DNA of 61,929 bases from Oscillospiraceae bacterium (GCA_029007035.1 JAQXHC010000046.1:1-61929); one strand, 5' to 3'. Counted from the stretch's first letter, positions 39,863 through 50,007 are shown. Notes: generated from the letters alone by a model not told the origin. Numbers and translations: made by a program.

Positions 39863-42208
39863 GTGGCAAATAACATCCCGTCTAAATCATTGAAATTCAG
39901 AAGCCGTATCGTTATGACAGCGATTTTCTGCCTGCTGTTCGGATTGATTATCATGAAGTTTTTTCAGATTTCTGTTCTGCAGAACGAAAAATATCAGGAA
40001 ATGGCGAACGATATGCACTTCGGCTCAATAACAATAAGGGCACACCGCGGCTCGATTTACGATTCCACCGGAACTCCGCTTGCGAAAAGTGCATCGGTTT
40101 ACAAGGTCTATCTCGACCCCGTCCGCTTCCGTCAGGATATGGAAACGCTTCAGAAAAAAATCGATGACCGTAACAAGGAAAAGCAGGCAGGAACTTATGA
40201 GCCGAAGTATGATGAGGAAACAGGTGAAGAACTTTATCCTCTTCCTGTTTCAGCTGAGGCTTTCAGACAGGAGGCCATTGATTTTCTCTCAGTTAAGCTT
40301 GGAATCACCGCTGAAAAGGTGACCAAGGCTATGGAGGCGAATAATCAGTACAGCATACTGCAGGATCAGGTCGAAAAGCCCGTTGCAGATGATGTACTTG
40401 CTCTGTTTAACAAATACGGACTCGTTTCGCTCGCAGTTGAGGAGGACACCAAGCGCTATTATCCTCAGAACGAGGTTGCTGCTTCGGTTATAGGCTTTAC
40501 CTCTGCTGACGGCAACGGCGCATACGGACTTGAGGCATATTACAACGAATATCTTTCAGGCGTTGACGGAAAGACGATATCTGCCAAGGATTCTAACGGA
40601 AATGAGCTTCCATATAAATATTCCAAGACATATCCTGCCGAAAACGGCGACGATGTTTATCTTACTCTCGATATGACCATTCAGTATTACCTTGAAAAAC
40701 ATCTTCAGGAAATGGTCGAGGAATTTGACGTTAAAAACCGCGGATGTGCGATTCTTATGAACTGTAAAACAGGCGAAATCTATGCTATGGCGACATATCC
40801 GAGCTTTAACCTCAACGACCCCTTTGAAATTGCCGATCCGAACGCAGCCGCACAGATTGCACAGCTCACTGGCGACGAGGCTAAAACCGCAAAGGCGGAG
40901 GCGCGTGAGGCTCAGTGGAAGAACAAATGCATTACCGAGATTTATGAGCCGGGTTCGGTTTTCAAGGTATTCACCAGCTCTGCGGCTATCGAGGAGGGAC
41001 TTATCAACCTCAATCACGACAGCTTTTACTGCTCCGGTGCAATGAGTTTTCCGGGCGTACCGAAGCCCATCAAGTGCCACAAGACCACAGGTCACGGTAC
41101 TCAGAACTTTTATCAGGCACTTACAAACTCATGCAACCCTGCATTCATGCAAATCGGTGACAGACTCGGCATCGAGAAATTCTGCTATTATTTCGATTCG
41201 TTCGGTCTCAGCGAGAAAACCGGAATTGATCTCCCCGGAGAGGCTGTGGGAATCACTTTCGATGTTGACAAGATGAAATACATCGACCTTATGACCAGCT
41301 CGTTCGGTCAGGGAAATACGCTTACCCCGATTCAGATGATTACAGGCTATGCGGCTGTAATCAACGGCGGGTATCTTCTTGAGCCTTACGTGGTTGACAA
41401 GGTTGTGGACGAGGACGGAAACGTTGTTCTCAAAAACGAGCGCACAGTTCGCCGCCAGGTTATTTCTGAGGATACTTCTGCTGCAATGCGCGATGCCCTC
41501 GAAAAGGTTGTAACAGGCAACAGCGGAGGAAATGTATCTATTAAGGGATATTCAATCGGCGGCAAGTCCGGTACGGCTCAGCGACTGAGTATAACCGGTC
41601 CGGACGAGGACGAATATGCCGCTTCTTATGTTTGCTTTACTCCGGCAGACGATCCGGAGCTGATTCTTCTTGTAATGGCTGATATGCCTACGACCGAAAA
41701 CAATAACTACTATGGAAGCAAGGTTGCCGTACCGACAGCACGTGACATTCTCACCGACGTTCTGCCGTATATGGGATATTGTCCTGAGTACAGCGATGAA
41801 GAAATTCCTTACCTTGACGTAAAGATTCCGCTTCTTGAGGGTTCGCTCAGCGATGCTCAGGCAACTCTTGAGGGACTGGGAATTGAATATAAAATTATCG
41901 GTGAAGGAACTCAGGTTTACGGACAGTCGCCGCAGACAGGTTCGTCCATATCCTATGATGGCTGCGTCTACCTTTACACTGACGAATTTTCCGAGACAGA
42001 ATATACAGAAGTTCCTAACCTTATCGGAGTTTCGGCTTCTGCGGCAAATGAATCAATTGCCTACAGGCATCTGAATTTTGTATCCACCGGAGCGCCTGCA
42101 ACCCGTGACGGAGCTGTTGTAAGCAGTCAGTCAATCGAACCGGGTACTCAGGTTCCATACGGAACTGTTGTGGAGCTTGTATTCGAGGTCAATGAGCTGT
42201 CCGACTGA
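39863..42208 (+). CDS. Class B penicillin-binding protein with PASTA domains (SpoVD/FtsI type)
   Basis: A septal or sporulation transpeptidase of 781 residues. The N-terminal membrane helix is at about 16-36. The pedestal has RAHRGSIYDSTGTPL (59-73). The catalytic motifs are S365-xx-K368 (EPGSVFKVF), S423-C-N425 and GGKSGTAQR. Two PASTA domains follow at about 640-781 (GSLSDAQATLEGLGIEYK, then PNLIGVSASAANESIAY). The start is a GTG at 39863, AAAGGA 7 nt upstream. It sits directly after the structured leader and before murE, as spoVD/ftsI does in other Firmicutes. Confidence 0.93.
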   Translation: MANNIPSKSLKFRSRIVMTAIFCLLFGLIIMKFFQISVLQNEKYQEMANDMHFGSITIRAHRGSIYDSTGTPLAKSASVYKVYLDPVRFRQDMETLQKKIDDRNKEKQAGTYEPKYDEETGEELYPLPVSAEAFRQEAIDFLSVKLGITAEKVTKAMEANNQYSILQDQVEKPVADDVLALFNKYGLVSLAVEEDTKRYYPQNEVAASVIGFTSADGNGAYGLEAYYNEYLSGVDGKTISAKDSNGNELPYKYSKTYPAENGDDVYLTLDMTIQYYLEKHLQEMVEEFDVKNRGCAILMNCKTGEIYAMATYPSFNLNDPFEIADPNAAAQIAQLTGDEAKTAKAEAREAQWKNKCITEIYEPGSVFKVFTSSAAIEEGLINLNHDSFYCSGAMSFPGVPKPIKCHKTTGHGTQNFYQALTNSCNPAFMQIGDRLGIEKFCYYFDSFGLSEKTGIDLPGEAVGITFDVDKMKYIDLMTSSFGQGNTLTPIQMITGYAAVINGGYLLEPYVVDKVVDEDGNVVLKNERTVRRQVISEDTSAAMRDALEKVVTGNSGGNVSIKGYSIGGKSGTAQRLSITGPDEDEYAASYVCFTPADDPELILLVMADMPTTENNNYYGSKVAVPTARDILTDVLPYMGYCPEYSDEEIPYLDVKIPLLEGSLSDAQATLEGLGIEYKIIGEGTQVYGQSPQTGSSISYDGCVYLYTDEFSETEYTEVPNLIGVSASAANESIAYRHLNFVSTGAPATRDGAVVSSQSIEPGTQVPYGTVVELVFEVNELSD

Positions 42209-42223
42209 CGGAGGGAAGATAAT

Positions 42224-43660
42224 ATGAAACTTTATGATATCTTAGAGGGAAACGCTCAGACCTCCCTCGGCAATATAGAAATTAAAGGAATTACTGATAA
42301 TACGTCAAAGGTCGTAAGCGGAGGAATTTTCGTGTGTGTCAAGGGCGGAAGCTTTGACGGTCATAACGCCGCTGCTGAGATGCTCGGAAAGGGAGCTGCA
42401 GCAGTTGTGTGCGAACGCGATCTTGGACTTGGCGACAGGCAGATTCTCACAGACAATTCACGCCGTCTTTACGGCAAAATGTGTTCGGCATGGTTTGGTC
42501 ATCCCGAGCGTAAAATGAAGCTTATTGGCGTTACGGGAACTAACGGAAAGACCACAATCACCAGCGTGATCAAAAAGGTTCTCACTGAAAACGGATTCAG
42601 AGTCGGACTGGTCGGAACAATCCGCAATGAAATCGGAGACGAGGTTATCCACACCGACAACACAACTCCTATGGTTTACGACCTTATGGAGCTTCTCGAC
42701 CGTATGTACCGTGCGGACTGCCAATTCGTTGTTATGGAGGTTTCTTCCTTCGGACTGGTGCAGTACCGCATCGGCGATGCGTATTTTGACGTTGCGGTGT
42801 TTACAAATCTCACTCAGGACCATCTTGACTATCATGGCACAATGGAGGAATATTATAAGGCAAAGCGTATGCTTTTTGATATATGCCGATGTGCTGTAGT
42901 AAATACCGATGATGATTATGGAAAGAGACTTTTTGACGAAATTACGTGCGAAAAATACTCATACGGCACAAATCAAAACGCGGATTTCCGAGCCGGAGAA
43001 ATCAAAATGACTCCATCGGGAACAAGCTTTAGTCTCACTGCCGCTACAATGACGTATGACGTAACAACGAAGATGACCGGAGGCTTCAATGTTGCCAATC
43101 TTACCGCTGTTACAGCCGCCTGCATGAAAAGCGGACTGACCGTTGAACGTATACTGCCGGTTATCGCCGGATGTACGGGCGTTAAGGGACGATGTGAGGT
43201 TATTCCTACAGGCAGGGATTTTACGGTAATATGCGATTATGCCCATACTCCCGACGCGGTTGAAAATATACTCCGCAGCGTCAGGGAATACACCGAGGGA
43301 CGTCTAATTTGTCTTTTCGGATGCGGAGGAAACCGCGATTCGGCAAAGCGTCCGAAAATGGCTGCTGCCGCGGTAAAATACGCCGACAGGCTGATAATCA
43401 CCTCCGATAATCCTCGCAATGAAGAACCTGACGCTATCATCGATGACATCATGACAGGACTTAAAGATTCAAATGTTCCCTGCGACAGAATTACCGATCG
43501 GCGCGAGGCTATCTATCATGCACTGAAAATCGCACAAAAGGGCGATATAATCGTTCTTGCTGGCAAGGGGCATGAGGATTATCAGATCCTTTCGGGCAAT
43601 CGGCATATCCGCTTCGATGAACGCGAGGTTGTCGCCGAGGGACTAAAACTGTTGAAATAA
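42224..43660 (+). CDS. murE: UDP-MurNAc-L-Ala-D-Glu--meso-DAP ligase
   Basis: This adds the third amino acid of the stem peptide. The 478-residue protein has ATP loop VTGTNGKTTITSVIKK, VMEVSSFGL, FTNLTQDHLDYHGTMEEYY, and the substrate motif DNPRNEE, which specifies meso-diaminopimelate over lysine. That points to a DAP-type cell wall. GGAGGG precedes the ATG. It is followed by mraY 41 bp on; murF, normally between them, is absent. Confidence 0.97.
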   Translation: MKLYDILEGNAQTSLGNIEIKGITDNTSKVVSGGIFVCVKGGSFDGHNAAAEMLGKGAAAVVCERDLGLGDRQILTDNSRRLYGKMCSAWFGHPERKMKLIGVTGTNGKTTITSVIKKVLTENGFRVGLVGTIRNEIGDEVIHTDNTTPMVYDLMELLDRMYRADCQFVVMEVSSFGLVQYRIGDAYFDVAVFTNLTQDHLDYHGTMEEYYKAKRMLFDICRCAVVNTDDDYGKRLFDEITCEKYSYGTNQNADFRAGEIKMTPSGTSFSLTAATMTYDVTTKMTGGFNVANLTAVTAACMKSGLTVERILPVIAGCTGVKGRCEVIPTGRDFTVICDYAHTPDAVENILRSVREYTEGRLICLFGCGGNRDSAKRPKMAAAAVKYADRLIITSDNPRNEEPDAIIDDIMTGLKDSNVPCDRITDRREAIYHALKIAQKGDIIVLAGKGHEDYQILSGNRHIRFDEREVVAEGLKLLK

Positions 43661-43701
43661 CACCGCATATCGCGGAAAATCATTATTTGGGAGCAGACAA
43701 T

Positions 43702-44751
43702 ATGCCATTCTGGATTAACACAGCAGTATCAATTTTTTCATTTGCAGTCGCGGCGGTTTCGGGAATTGCGCTCGTTCCGTTTCTTCACAAGCTGAAATTC
43801 GGTCAGCCAATCAAGGTCAAGGACGGACCGCAATGGCACGCTAAAAAGCAGGGCACTCCGACAATGGGCGGTTTTATGTTCATTATTTCGTCGGTTATCG
43901 CATCATTCTGCGGATATTGCCTTTATCGCTGGAAATGCGGCATCGACATAACAGACAAGGCGAATCATGATTCTCTTTTCAGGTTTATCGCCTGTATAGT
44001 CTTTGCTTTGATGTTCGCCCTTATCGGCTTTATCGACGATTTTCTCAAGGTTGCAAGGAAGAATAATGACGGTCTGACCGCTATGCAGAAAATCGCTTTG
44101 CAGCTTGTTTTCTCCGCAGGCTTCCTCTTTGCGGTGAACCGCTTCGGCGATAAGTCGACGGTTTTTGACTTCGGTTTCTTTTCCTTTGATGCCGGATTTT
44201 TCTACTATATTATCATGATTCCCGTAATCATCTATCTGACCAACGCTGTAAATCTCACCGACGGTGTGGACGGTCTCTGCGGCTCAGTTACGTTTGTTGC
44301 GATGCTGATTTTCACTGTTGCAGGCTCAATTCTCGGTCAGAATGAGATTACGCTGTTTACAATTGCGCTTGCCGGCGGATGTCTCGGCTTTCTGCTCTGG
44401 AATCTCAATCCTGCGAAGTGCTTCATGGGCGACACAGGCTCAATGTACCTCGGTGCAGCAGTTACGGGAGTCGGAATCGTCTATCATAAGCATCTTCTGT
44501 TGATTCTTGCGGCTATTGTCTATATTCTTGAAGCTGTATCGGTCGTTATTCAGGTGTCATATTTCAAATATACCGCGTGCAAGCACTTCAAGGCGACAGG
44601 AGAGCCTCATGTCGGAAAGAGAATTTTCAAAATGACTCCGATTCACCATCATTTTGAACTCAGCGGCTTCAGTGAGTATAAAATTGTACTTACTTTTTCG
44701 ATTACCGGCATTTTCTTCGGCATACTGGGAATACTTACCTTATTCCTTTAA
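43702..44751 (+). CDS. mraY: Phospho-MurNAc-pentapeptide transferase MraY
   Basis: The integral membrane enzyme that makes lipid I. It has about ten membrane helices and the conserved aspartate motifs GFIDDFLKVARKNNDGL and NAVNLTDGVDGL, plus NPAKCFMGDTGSMYLG and the C-terminal TPIHHHFELSG. The ATG at 43702 has GGGAG 8 nt upstream; an in-frame TTG at 43687 is less likely. In most dcw clusters murD follows; here a 282-bp non-coding spacer separates it from ftsW. Confidence 0.96.
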   Translation: MPFWINTAVSIFSFAVAAVSGIALVPFLHKLKFGQPIKVKDGPQWHAKKQGTPTMGGFMFIISSVIASFCGYCLYRWKCGIDITDKANHDSLFRFIACIVFALMFALIGFIDDFLKVARKNNDGLTAMQKIALQLVFSAGFLFAVNRFGDKSTVFDFGFFSFDAGFFYYIIMIPVIIYLTNAVNLTDGVDGLCGSVTFVAMLIFTVAGSILGQNEITLFTIALAGGCLGFLLWNLNPAKCFMGDTGSMYLGAAVTGVGIVYHKHLLLILAAIVYILEAVSVVIQVSYFKYTACKHFKATGEPHVGKRIFKMTPIHHHFELSGFSEYKIVLTFSITGIFFGILGILTLFL

Positions 44752-44760
44752 TCGTTTTGC

Positions 44761-45010
44761 ATTTAAGGCAATACCGCGCAGAGCCTGTGCAATGTATGCA
44801 GGCAGATTCACTGCCGAAACGAGCGGTGTTTTATATGCGGTGCTGCATTTACTTCAGGCGGACGGTGTTTTTCATGTCTCCGTCAGAAATATAACCTCTG
44901 AAATCTCCTTGATTTATGCAATCAGATTTGAGATTAAGGAAAAATCCGACGGGATTCCAAAGGGACAATATCCCTTTGGCAGAGGAATGCGGGGAAACGG
45001 CATTCCCCTG
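44761..45010. repeat. Repeat-derived spacer before ftsW (interspersed repeat copy B plus two hairpins)
   Basis: ATTTAAGGCAATACCGCGCA, then GAGCCTGTGCAATGTATGCA, matches copy A at 4536-4581 in reverse. An ATGCAGGCAGAT-N27-ATGCGG pattern is shared with copy C at 55869. Two strong hairpins close the spacer: CCAAAGGGA/TCCCTTTGG (44957-44979) and CAG-A-GGAATGC / GCATTCC-C-CTG (44980-45010). The second ends just before the AGGAGG of ftsW. A 151-codon frame across this region overlaps both neighbours and is not supported. Confidence 0.5.
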
Positions 45011-45033
45011 CAAGGAAAACAGAGGAGGATAAA

Positions 45034-46311
45034 ATGGCTAAGAAAACCAAAAAGAAAAGCGGCGGACTTGTTCATGCATTTCTCGGCGACCGCAGAAACG
45101 GCGATATAAGCTTGTCGTTTTTTGCCTACGTTATGATTCTTCTTGTAATCGGTCTTGTAATGATGTCGTCGGCGAGTTATGCATGGGCATACAGCGAGCA
45201 TGACGGAGACGGTCTGTTTTATGCGAGAAATCAGCTTATCAATGCAGGAATCGGCTTTATTGCTATGATATTTTTCATGAAAATGGATTATCATAATTTC
45301 AAGGTAATTAAAATCCCATTTCTGAAAAAATTCAATATTGCGGGACTGCTCTATATCGGAGGAATCATACTGCTGCTGCTTGTTCTTATCATCGGTAATG
45401 ATGAGGGCGGAAACATGGGCGCAAAAAGATGGCTTGACATCGGACCTATCGGATTTCAGCCATCGGAGGTTGCAAAATTTACAATAATAGTATACTTCGC
45501 CTACAGTATGGAACGCGATGCCGATAAGATGAACACGTTTAAAACAGGCATTCTGAAATATGTGGTGCTGCTTGGAATTTACGCGGGACTTATTATTCTC
45601 GAACCGCATCTGTCGGGTACGATCCTCATTTGCAGTATTGCGGCAGCGCTTATCTTATGCGGCGGTGCTAACAAAAAACAGCTTATTCCTATTGCGATTG
45701 CCGGAATCAGTCTTATGTACTTCATCATCAACTGGCAGGCAGGAGTAGAGGGAAGTTATGTTGCAAAGCGTATCAAATCGTGGCATGACCCGTTTGCAGA
45801 TATTCTCGGCGATACGTGGCAGACAGCGAATTCACTGATTGCCATAGGTTCGGGAGGAGTTTTCGGACTTGGACTGGGTAACTCACGTCAGAAATACCTT
45901 TACCTTCCCGAGACGAAAAACGACTTTGTTTTTCCTATAGTCTGCGAGGAACTTGGATTTGTGGGCGCAGTTGCGATTATTATCGTATTCCTGCTTCTTG
46001 TCATTGAGGGCTTTTCCATTGCGGCACGGTGCAAGGATAGGTTCGGTTCGCTTATTGCGGTGGGAATTACTACACAGATAGGTATTCAGACGATTCTGAA
46101 TCTTGCAGTTGTAAGCAACGCGATACCGAATACCGGAATCAGCCTGCCGTTTTTCAGCTACGGCGGAACTGCGCTGATTATGCAGCTTGCAGAAATGGGG
46201 ATTATGCTGAATATATCTCAGCAGAGATATTATCCCGATATGGATGTGAAAAGAAAAATACCAAGGGCATCGGAGTCTGATGAGGACGCTCCGGAGCCAA
46301 AGAACGCATAG
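45034..46311 (+). CDS. ftsW: Lipid II polymerase FtsW/SpoVE (SEDS family)
   Basis: A ten-helix membrane protein that polymerises glycan strands with its partner class B PBP. Motifs include GAKRWLDIGPIGFQPSEVAK, EPHLSGTILI, SLIAIGSGGVFGLGLGNSRQ and FVFPIVCEELGFVGA, with NTGISLPFFSYGGT. The cytoplasmic N-terminus is unusually basic (MAKKTKKKSGG). AGGAGG precedes the ATG by 5 nt. FtsW and SpoVE cannot be told apart by sequence alone; location beside murG and the PASTA PBP fits either. Confidence 0.94.
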   Translation: MAKKTKKKSGGLVHAFLGDRRNGDISLSFFAYVMILLVIGLVMMSSASYAWAYSEHDGDGLFYARNQLINAGIGFIAMIFFMKMDYHNFKVIKIPFLKKFNIAGLLYIGGIILLLLVLIIGNDEGGNMGAKRWLDIGPIGFQPSEVAKFTIIVYFAYSMERDADKMNTFKTGILKYVVLLGIYAGLIILEPHLSGTILICSIAAALILCGGANKKQLIPIAIAGISLMYFIINWQAGVEGSYVAKRIKSWHDPFADILGDTWQTANSLIAIGSGGVFGLGLGNSRQKYLYLPETKNDFVFPIVCEELGFVGAVAIIIVFLLLVIEGFSIAARCKDRFGSLIAVGITTQIGIQTILNLAVVSNAIPNTGISLPFFSYGGTALIMQLAEMGIMLNISQQRYYPDMDVKRKIPRASESDEDAPEPKNA

Positions 46312-46323
46312 GGAGTGAGCTAT

Positions 46324-47466
46324 ATGAAGGTACTTATGGCTTGCGGAGGTACGGGAGGACATATCAATCCCGCTCTTGCAATCGCCGACATCATCAAATC
46401 GAAATATCCCGGTACCGAGTTTCTTTTTGCAGGAACTCCCGACAGCATGGAGTCGAGGCTTGTTCCGCAGGCAGGCTATAGAATTGAGACGATCAGGGTC
46501 GCTGGCTTTCAGAGGAGCTTTGCGCCGAAGGATATAGTCAGGAACGTCAAAGCTGCTGCATACCTTGCATCATCGGGAAGGCGTGCAAAGGAGATAGTCA
46601 GCGGATTCAATCCCGATATAGCAATCGGTACAGGAGGATATGCCTCTGGTCCGGTTATAAGAAAGGCAGCACGGATGGGCATTCCCACAGCGATTCATGA
46701 ACAGAACGCTTATCCGGGAGTGACCAACAGACTTCTGTCCAGAGAGGTCGACTGCGTTATGCTTACTGTAAAGGAAGCACTGAATTTTATGGAAAAGGAT
46801 AAATTCGAGTATAGTGTTACAGGACTTCCGGTAAGAGGCAGCATCGCAGGTATAAGCAGGTCAGAAGCGCACAGGCGGCTTGGAATGGACGATGCGTTTA
46901 CGATTCTTTCATTCGGCGGAAGTCTCGGTGCGGGCTGTATCAATGAGACAATGACCGAGACCATTAAATGGCACGTAAAAAAGGGTCTGCGCATTAACCA
47001 TATTCACGGATACGGCGGAATGGGCAGAGAAAGCTTTCCGCAGGCGATGAAGACCGCAGGGATTCCCCTTAAAAGCGACAGGCTGAGGATAACTGAATAT
47101 ATTAACGATATGGACATTTGCCTTGCGGCGGCTGACCTTGTTATATGCCGCTCGGGAGCGTCAACTCTTGCAGAGCTTGAAGCTGTCGGAAGAGCATCGG
47201 TTCTGATACCGTCTCCGGTTGTTACAGGCAATCATCAGTATCATAATGCAATGGTTCTCGGCAAGGCGGATGCAGCAGTGGTTATTGAGCAGAAAGACGT
47301 TACTGCCGATAAGCTTATAACAATAATCGAGAAGCTTTACAACGACCCTGACAGGGTTGAGATAATGGCACATAATGCTCGCGGACTTCACCTTAACGAC
47401 ACAAATCAGCGCATTCTTGACGTTATTGAAACTCTGAGAAAGAAATCGGTCCGGAGTAAGAAGTAA
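46324..47466 (+). CDS. murG: UDP-GlcNAc:lipid I transferase MurG
   Basis: The GT28 glycosyltransferase that converts lipid I to lipid II on the inner membrane face. 380 residues. The first G-loop is LMACGGTGGHINPALAIADI, then NPDIAIGTGGYASGPVIRKA, and the C-terminal donor site VICRSGASTLAELEAVGRAS. The ATG at 46324 has GGGAG 8 nt upstream; a GTG at 46315 in frame is less likely. It lies 12 bp after ftsW. Confidence 0.96.
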   Translation: MKVLMACGGTGGHINPALAIADIIKSKYPGTEFLFAGTPDSMESRLVPQAGYRIETIRVAGFQRSFAPKDIVRNVKAAAYLASSGRRAKEIVSGFNPDIAIGTGGYASGPVIRKAARMGIPTAIHEQNAYPGVTNRLLSREVDCVMLTVKEALNFMEKDKFEYSVTGLPVRGSIAGISRSEAHRRLGMDDAFTILSFGGSLGAGCINETMTETIKWHVKKGLRINHIHGYGGMGRESFPQAMKTAGIPLKSDRLRITEYINDMDICLAAADLVICRSGASTLAELEAVGRASVLIPSPVVTGNHQYHNAMVLGKADAAVVIEQKDVTADKLITIIEKLYNDPDRVEIMAHNARGLHLNDTNQRILDVIETLRKKSVRSKK

Positions 47467-47518
47467 CACAAATTCCGCTCACGGCATAGTATAGACAAAA
47501 ATGCTGTGAGGTGGTATA

Positions 47519-48775
47519 ATGCAGAAATTTATTGTGAGGGGCGGACGGCGGCTTTGCGGAGAGCTTACGCTTCAGGGCAGCAAGAACAGCGCTCTGCCGA
47601 TTATGGCAGCTGCGGCTTTGTGCGATGGCGACTGCGTGCTGAAAAACTGTCCGGAGCTTACAGATATTTATGCGGCTTCAAGAATACTCAACTGCATCGG
47701 ATGCAAATGCAGATACTCAGCCAATACGGCTGTGATAACGGCATCGGAGCTTACGACAACGGCAATTCCGGCTTCGCTTATGCAGGAAATGCGCTCGTCG
47801 ATAATCTTTCTCGGAGCGGTTCTCGGAAAGGCAGGAGAATGCACGGTTTGTCTGCCGGGAGGCTGTGAGCTTGGTCCGAGACCAATCGATATGCACCTTG
47901 CCGGAATGAGAAAAATGGGCGCGGATATCTCGGATTACGGAGGAAATATCGTCTGCCGTGCGCATGGACGGCTTCATGGTGCGAAAATATCGCTTCCGTT
48001 TCCGTCGGTCGGAGCAACCGAGAATCTCATTCTTAGTGCAGTTAACGCTGATGGAGAGACTGTCATCAACAATGCTGCCCGTGAGCCTGAAATTGCAGAT
48101 TTATGCGGATTTCTGCGTGCCTGCGGTGCGGACATCGCGGGAGGAGGAGAGAGCAGTATCGTCATCAGGGGAGTTGAAAGACTTCACGGCTGCGAATATA
48201 CCGTTATGCCTGACAGAATCGCCGGAGCTACATACCTTGCAATGGCGGCAGCTGCAGGAGGAGAGATAATTCTTACAAATGCCTGTGTTCAGGGAATGGA
48301 GCCGTTTCTTTCGGTGCTTGAGCAGACAGGATGCAGTATTTATTCTTCTGAGGACAGGATTTATCTTCGGTGCGGTTCGCGGCTTAAGGCTCTGAGCGAC
48401 AGAGTGAGGACAATGCCGCATCCCGGCTTCCCTACGGATGCTCAGGCAGTTCTTATGGCGGCGCTGACAACTGCGGAAGGAACGAGTGTGTTTGAGGAAA
48501 ATATATTCGACTGCCGCTACCGACACACGGACGCTCTCGTGAAAATGGGTGCGGATATTCAGGTAATGGGAAAAATTGCCGTAGTAAAGGGTGTAAATCG
48601 GCTTCACGGCGCAAAAATCGAAGCCACCGACCTGCGCGGAGGAGCTGCAATGGCTGCGGCTGCGCTGGGAGCGGATGGAATTACCGAAATCAGCGGTATT
48701 TCCCACATTGACAGAGGTTATGAACGGCTTGAGGAGGCTGTAAGCATTCTCGGCGGCGATATAAAAAGAGTTTAA
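47519..48775 (+). CDS. murA: UDP-GlcNAc 1-carboxyvinyltransferase MurA
   Basis: This commits UDP-GlcNAc to peptidoglycan by transferring enolpyruvyl from PEP. 418 residues. K22 is in LQGSKNSALP, and the fosfomycin-target cysteine is C116 in LPGGCELGPRPIDMHL. Repeated inside-out alpha/beta units are present (GATENLILSAVNADGETVIN). AGGTGG lies 5-6 nt upstream. Its inclusion in the dcw cluster between murG and ftsQ is seen in other Clostridia. Confidence 0.96.
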   Translation: MQKFIVRGGRRLCGELTLQGSKNSALPIMAAAALCDGDCVLKNCPELTDIYAASRILNCIGCKCRYSANTAVITASELTTTAIPASLMQEMRSSIIFLGAVLGKAGECTVCLPGGCELGPRPIDMHLAGMRKMGADISDYGGNIVCRAHGRLHGAKISLPFPSVGATENLILSAVNADGETVINNAAREPEIADLCGFLRACGADIAGGGESSIVIRGVERLHGCEYTVMPDRIAGATYLAMAAAAGGEIILTNACVQGMEPFLSVLEQTGCSIYSSEDRIYLRCGSRLKALSDRVRTMPHPGFPTDAQAVLMAALTTAEGTSVFEENIFDCRYRHTDALVKMGADIQVMGKIAVVKGVNRLHGAKIEATDLRGGAAMAAAALGADGITEISGISHIDRGYERLEEAVSILGGDIKRV

Positions 48776-48793
48776 AACAAATCGGGAGAGAAT

Positions 48794-49828
48794 ATGAAAG
48801 ACGTTAACAAAACACAGGTTAAAAGGGATAACAGCAAACGGCGAATGCGGCGGCGAAAACGAAATATGAGCCTTTACACCTTCATAGTTGTGATGCTCGT
48901 ACTTATTGCCGGCGTTACGGTCAGTTATACGTTCCTGTTCAATATCAGCGAGATCCGTGTAAAAGGCGAGTCGGACAGATATACGGCTGAAGAAATCGTA
49001 GCTGCGTCAGGCATTTCAAAAGGAGATAATCTTCTTCGTCTCAATGTAAAAAAGAGCGAACAGAGAATCCTTGATGAGCTGCTTTACGTCGAGACAGCTG
49101 TCGTCGACAGGGATTTTCCCTCATCACTGGAAATAACGGTTACCAAGTGTGTTCCGACATTCAATGTCCAGTATGACGGAGGATTTCTGTTGGTAAGCAC
49201 ACAGGGAAAAATTCTTTCCGACAACGGCTTCGTAACCCAGGGACTTCCGATTTTCTACGGCTTTGAGCCAAAGGATACGACCGCCGGAAGACCGCTTGAA
49301 TCTGTCGACGAACAGAAAACAGGTGTTTTCAGCGAGCTTATCAGGCGTATGAATGATCGTGATAAGGAAATAATTTCCAGCGTTGATATGACCGATAAGC
49401 ACGATATTGTCGTCAATTACGAAAATGGTATTATCTTCAAAATGGGCAACTGGACTGACATAAGTTATAAGCTGAATATGGCAGAAACAGTTATGGAAAA
49501 GGACGATATAAAGGGGAAAAAAGGCTATATTACAATGATTGGCAGCAATCAGTGCAGCTTCAGAACAAGCGACGTTCCCATTTCGGGAAACAGTGGTCAG
49601 CAGCCGGTATCTCAGCCTGCAACCGATACTAACGGAATGCCCCTTGCTACAGCACAGGTAATCGGAACGGATTCCGAAAGCACATCTACCGAAACAGTAA
49701 CCCAGACGGTTACCAACGGACGCCCCGGTTCAGCGGTTGGAGAAATCAACGATGAGGAGGAGGCTCTCTTCCGCGAGCACAACGAGGCTCTTATCACTAC
49801 TTCAGCGGCTGAAACAACCGTTGAATGA
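48794..49828 (+). CDS. ftsQ: Cell division protein FtsQ/DivIB
   Basis: A 344-residue bitopic protein. The basic cytoplasmic N-terminus (KRDNSKRRMRRRKRN) leads to a membrane helix at 25-47. The POTRA domain follows (FNISEIRVKGESDRYTAEEI, near 50-120) and then the FtsQ beta domain. A low-complexity C-terminal tail (residues 265-344, Ser/Thr/Glu-rich) is not typical. It joins FtsL and FtsB at the septum. It precedes ftsZ by 179 bp, with no ftsA between. Confidence 0.88.
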   Translation: MKDVNKTQVKRDNSKRRMRRRKRNMSLYTFIVVMLVLIAGVTVSYTFLFNISEIRVKGESDRYTAEEIVAASGISKGDNLLRLNVKKSEQRILDELLYVETAVVDRDFPSSLEITVTKCVPTFNVQYDGGFLLVSTQGKILSDNGFVTQGLPIFYGFEPKDTTAGRPLESVDEQKTGVFSELIRRMNDRDKEIISSVDMTDKHDIVVNYENGIIFKMGNWTDISYKLNMAETVMEKDDIKGKKGYITMIGSNQCSFRTSDVPISGNSGQQPVSQPATDTNGMPLATAQVIGTDSESTSTETVTQTVTNGRPGSAVGEINDEEEALFREHNEALITTSAAETTVE

Positions 49829-49909
49829 CCCTAAAATTGACCAAAATGCACAACAGGCTTGAAGTTTTATTGTTAAATGCGCTGAAATTGAAAAATCTCA
49901 ATTATAGAC

Positions 49910-49938
49910 TTGCAAAAATCCGATTGGTATGGTAAAAT
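49910..49938 (+). promoter_or_regulatory. ftsZ promoter
   Basis: TTGCAA (49910-49915), 17-bp spacer, TAAAAT (49933-49938). It lies within the ftsQ-ftsZ gap, about 70 bp before the ftsZ start, and supports separate expression of ftsZ. Confidence 0.6.
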
Positions 49939-50007
49939 AATAAGTGTATTTGTAGCAAGAAAGAAATTTTTACATAAAATTAAGGAAAACAAATAGGAGG
50001 AGTTTAA

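Noticed and set aside
44654..45109. 151-codon open frame spanning the mraY end, the spacer and the ftsW start
   Set aside because: It overlaps two firm genes in another frame and runs through repeat-derived hairpins; no ribosome binding site or family match.
44914..45609. 231-codon minus-strand frame over ftsW
   Set aside because: It is antisense to the FtsW coding region, and its composition (Tyr/Lys/His-rich) is that of a shadow frame.
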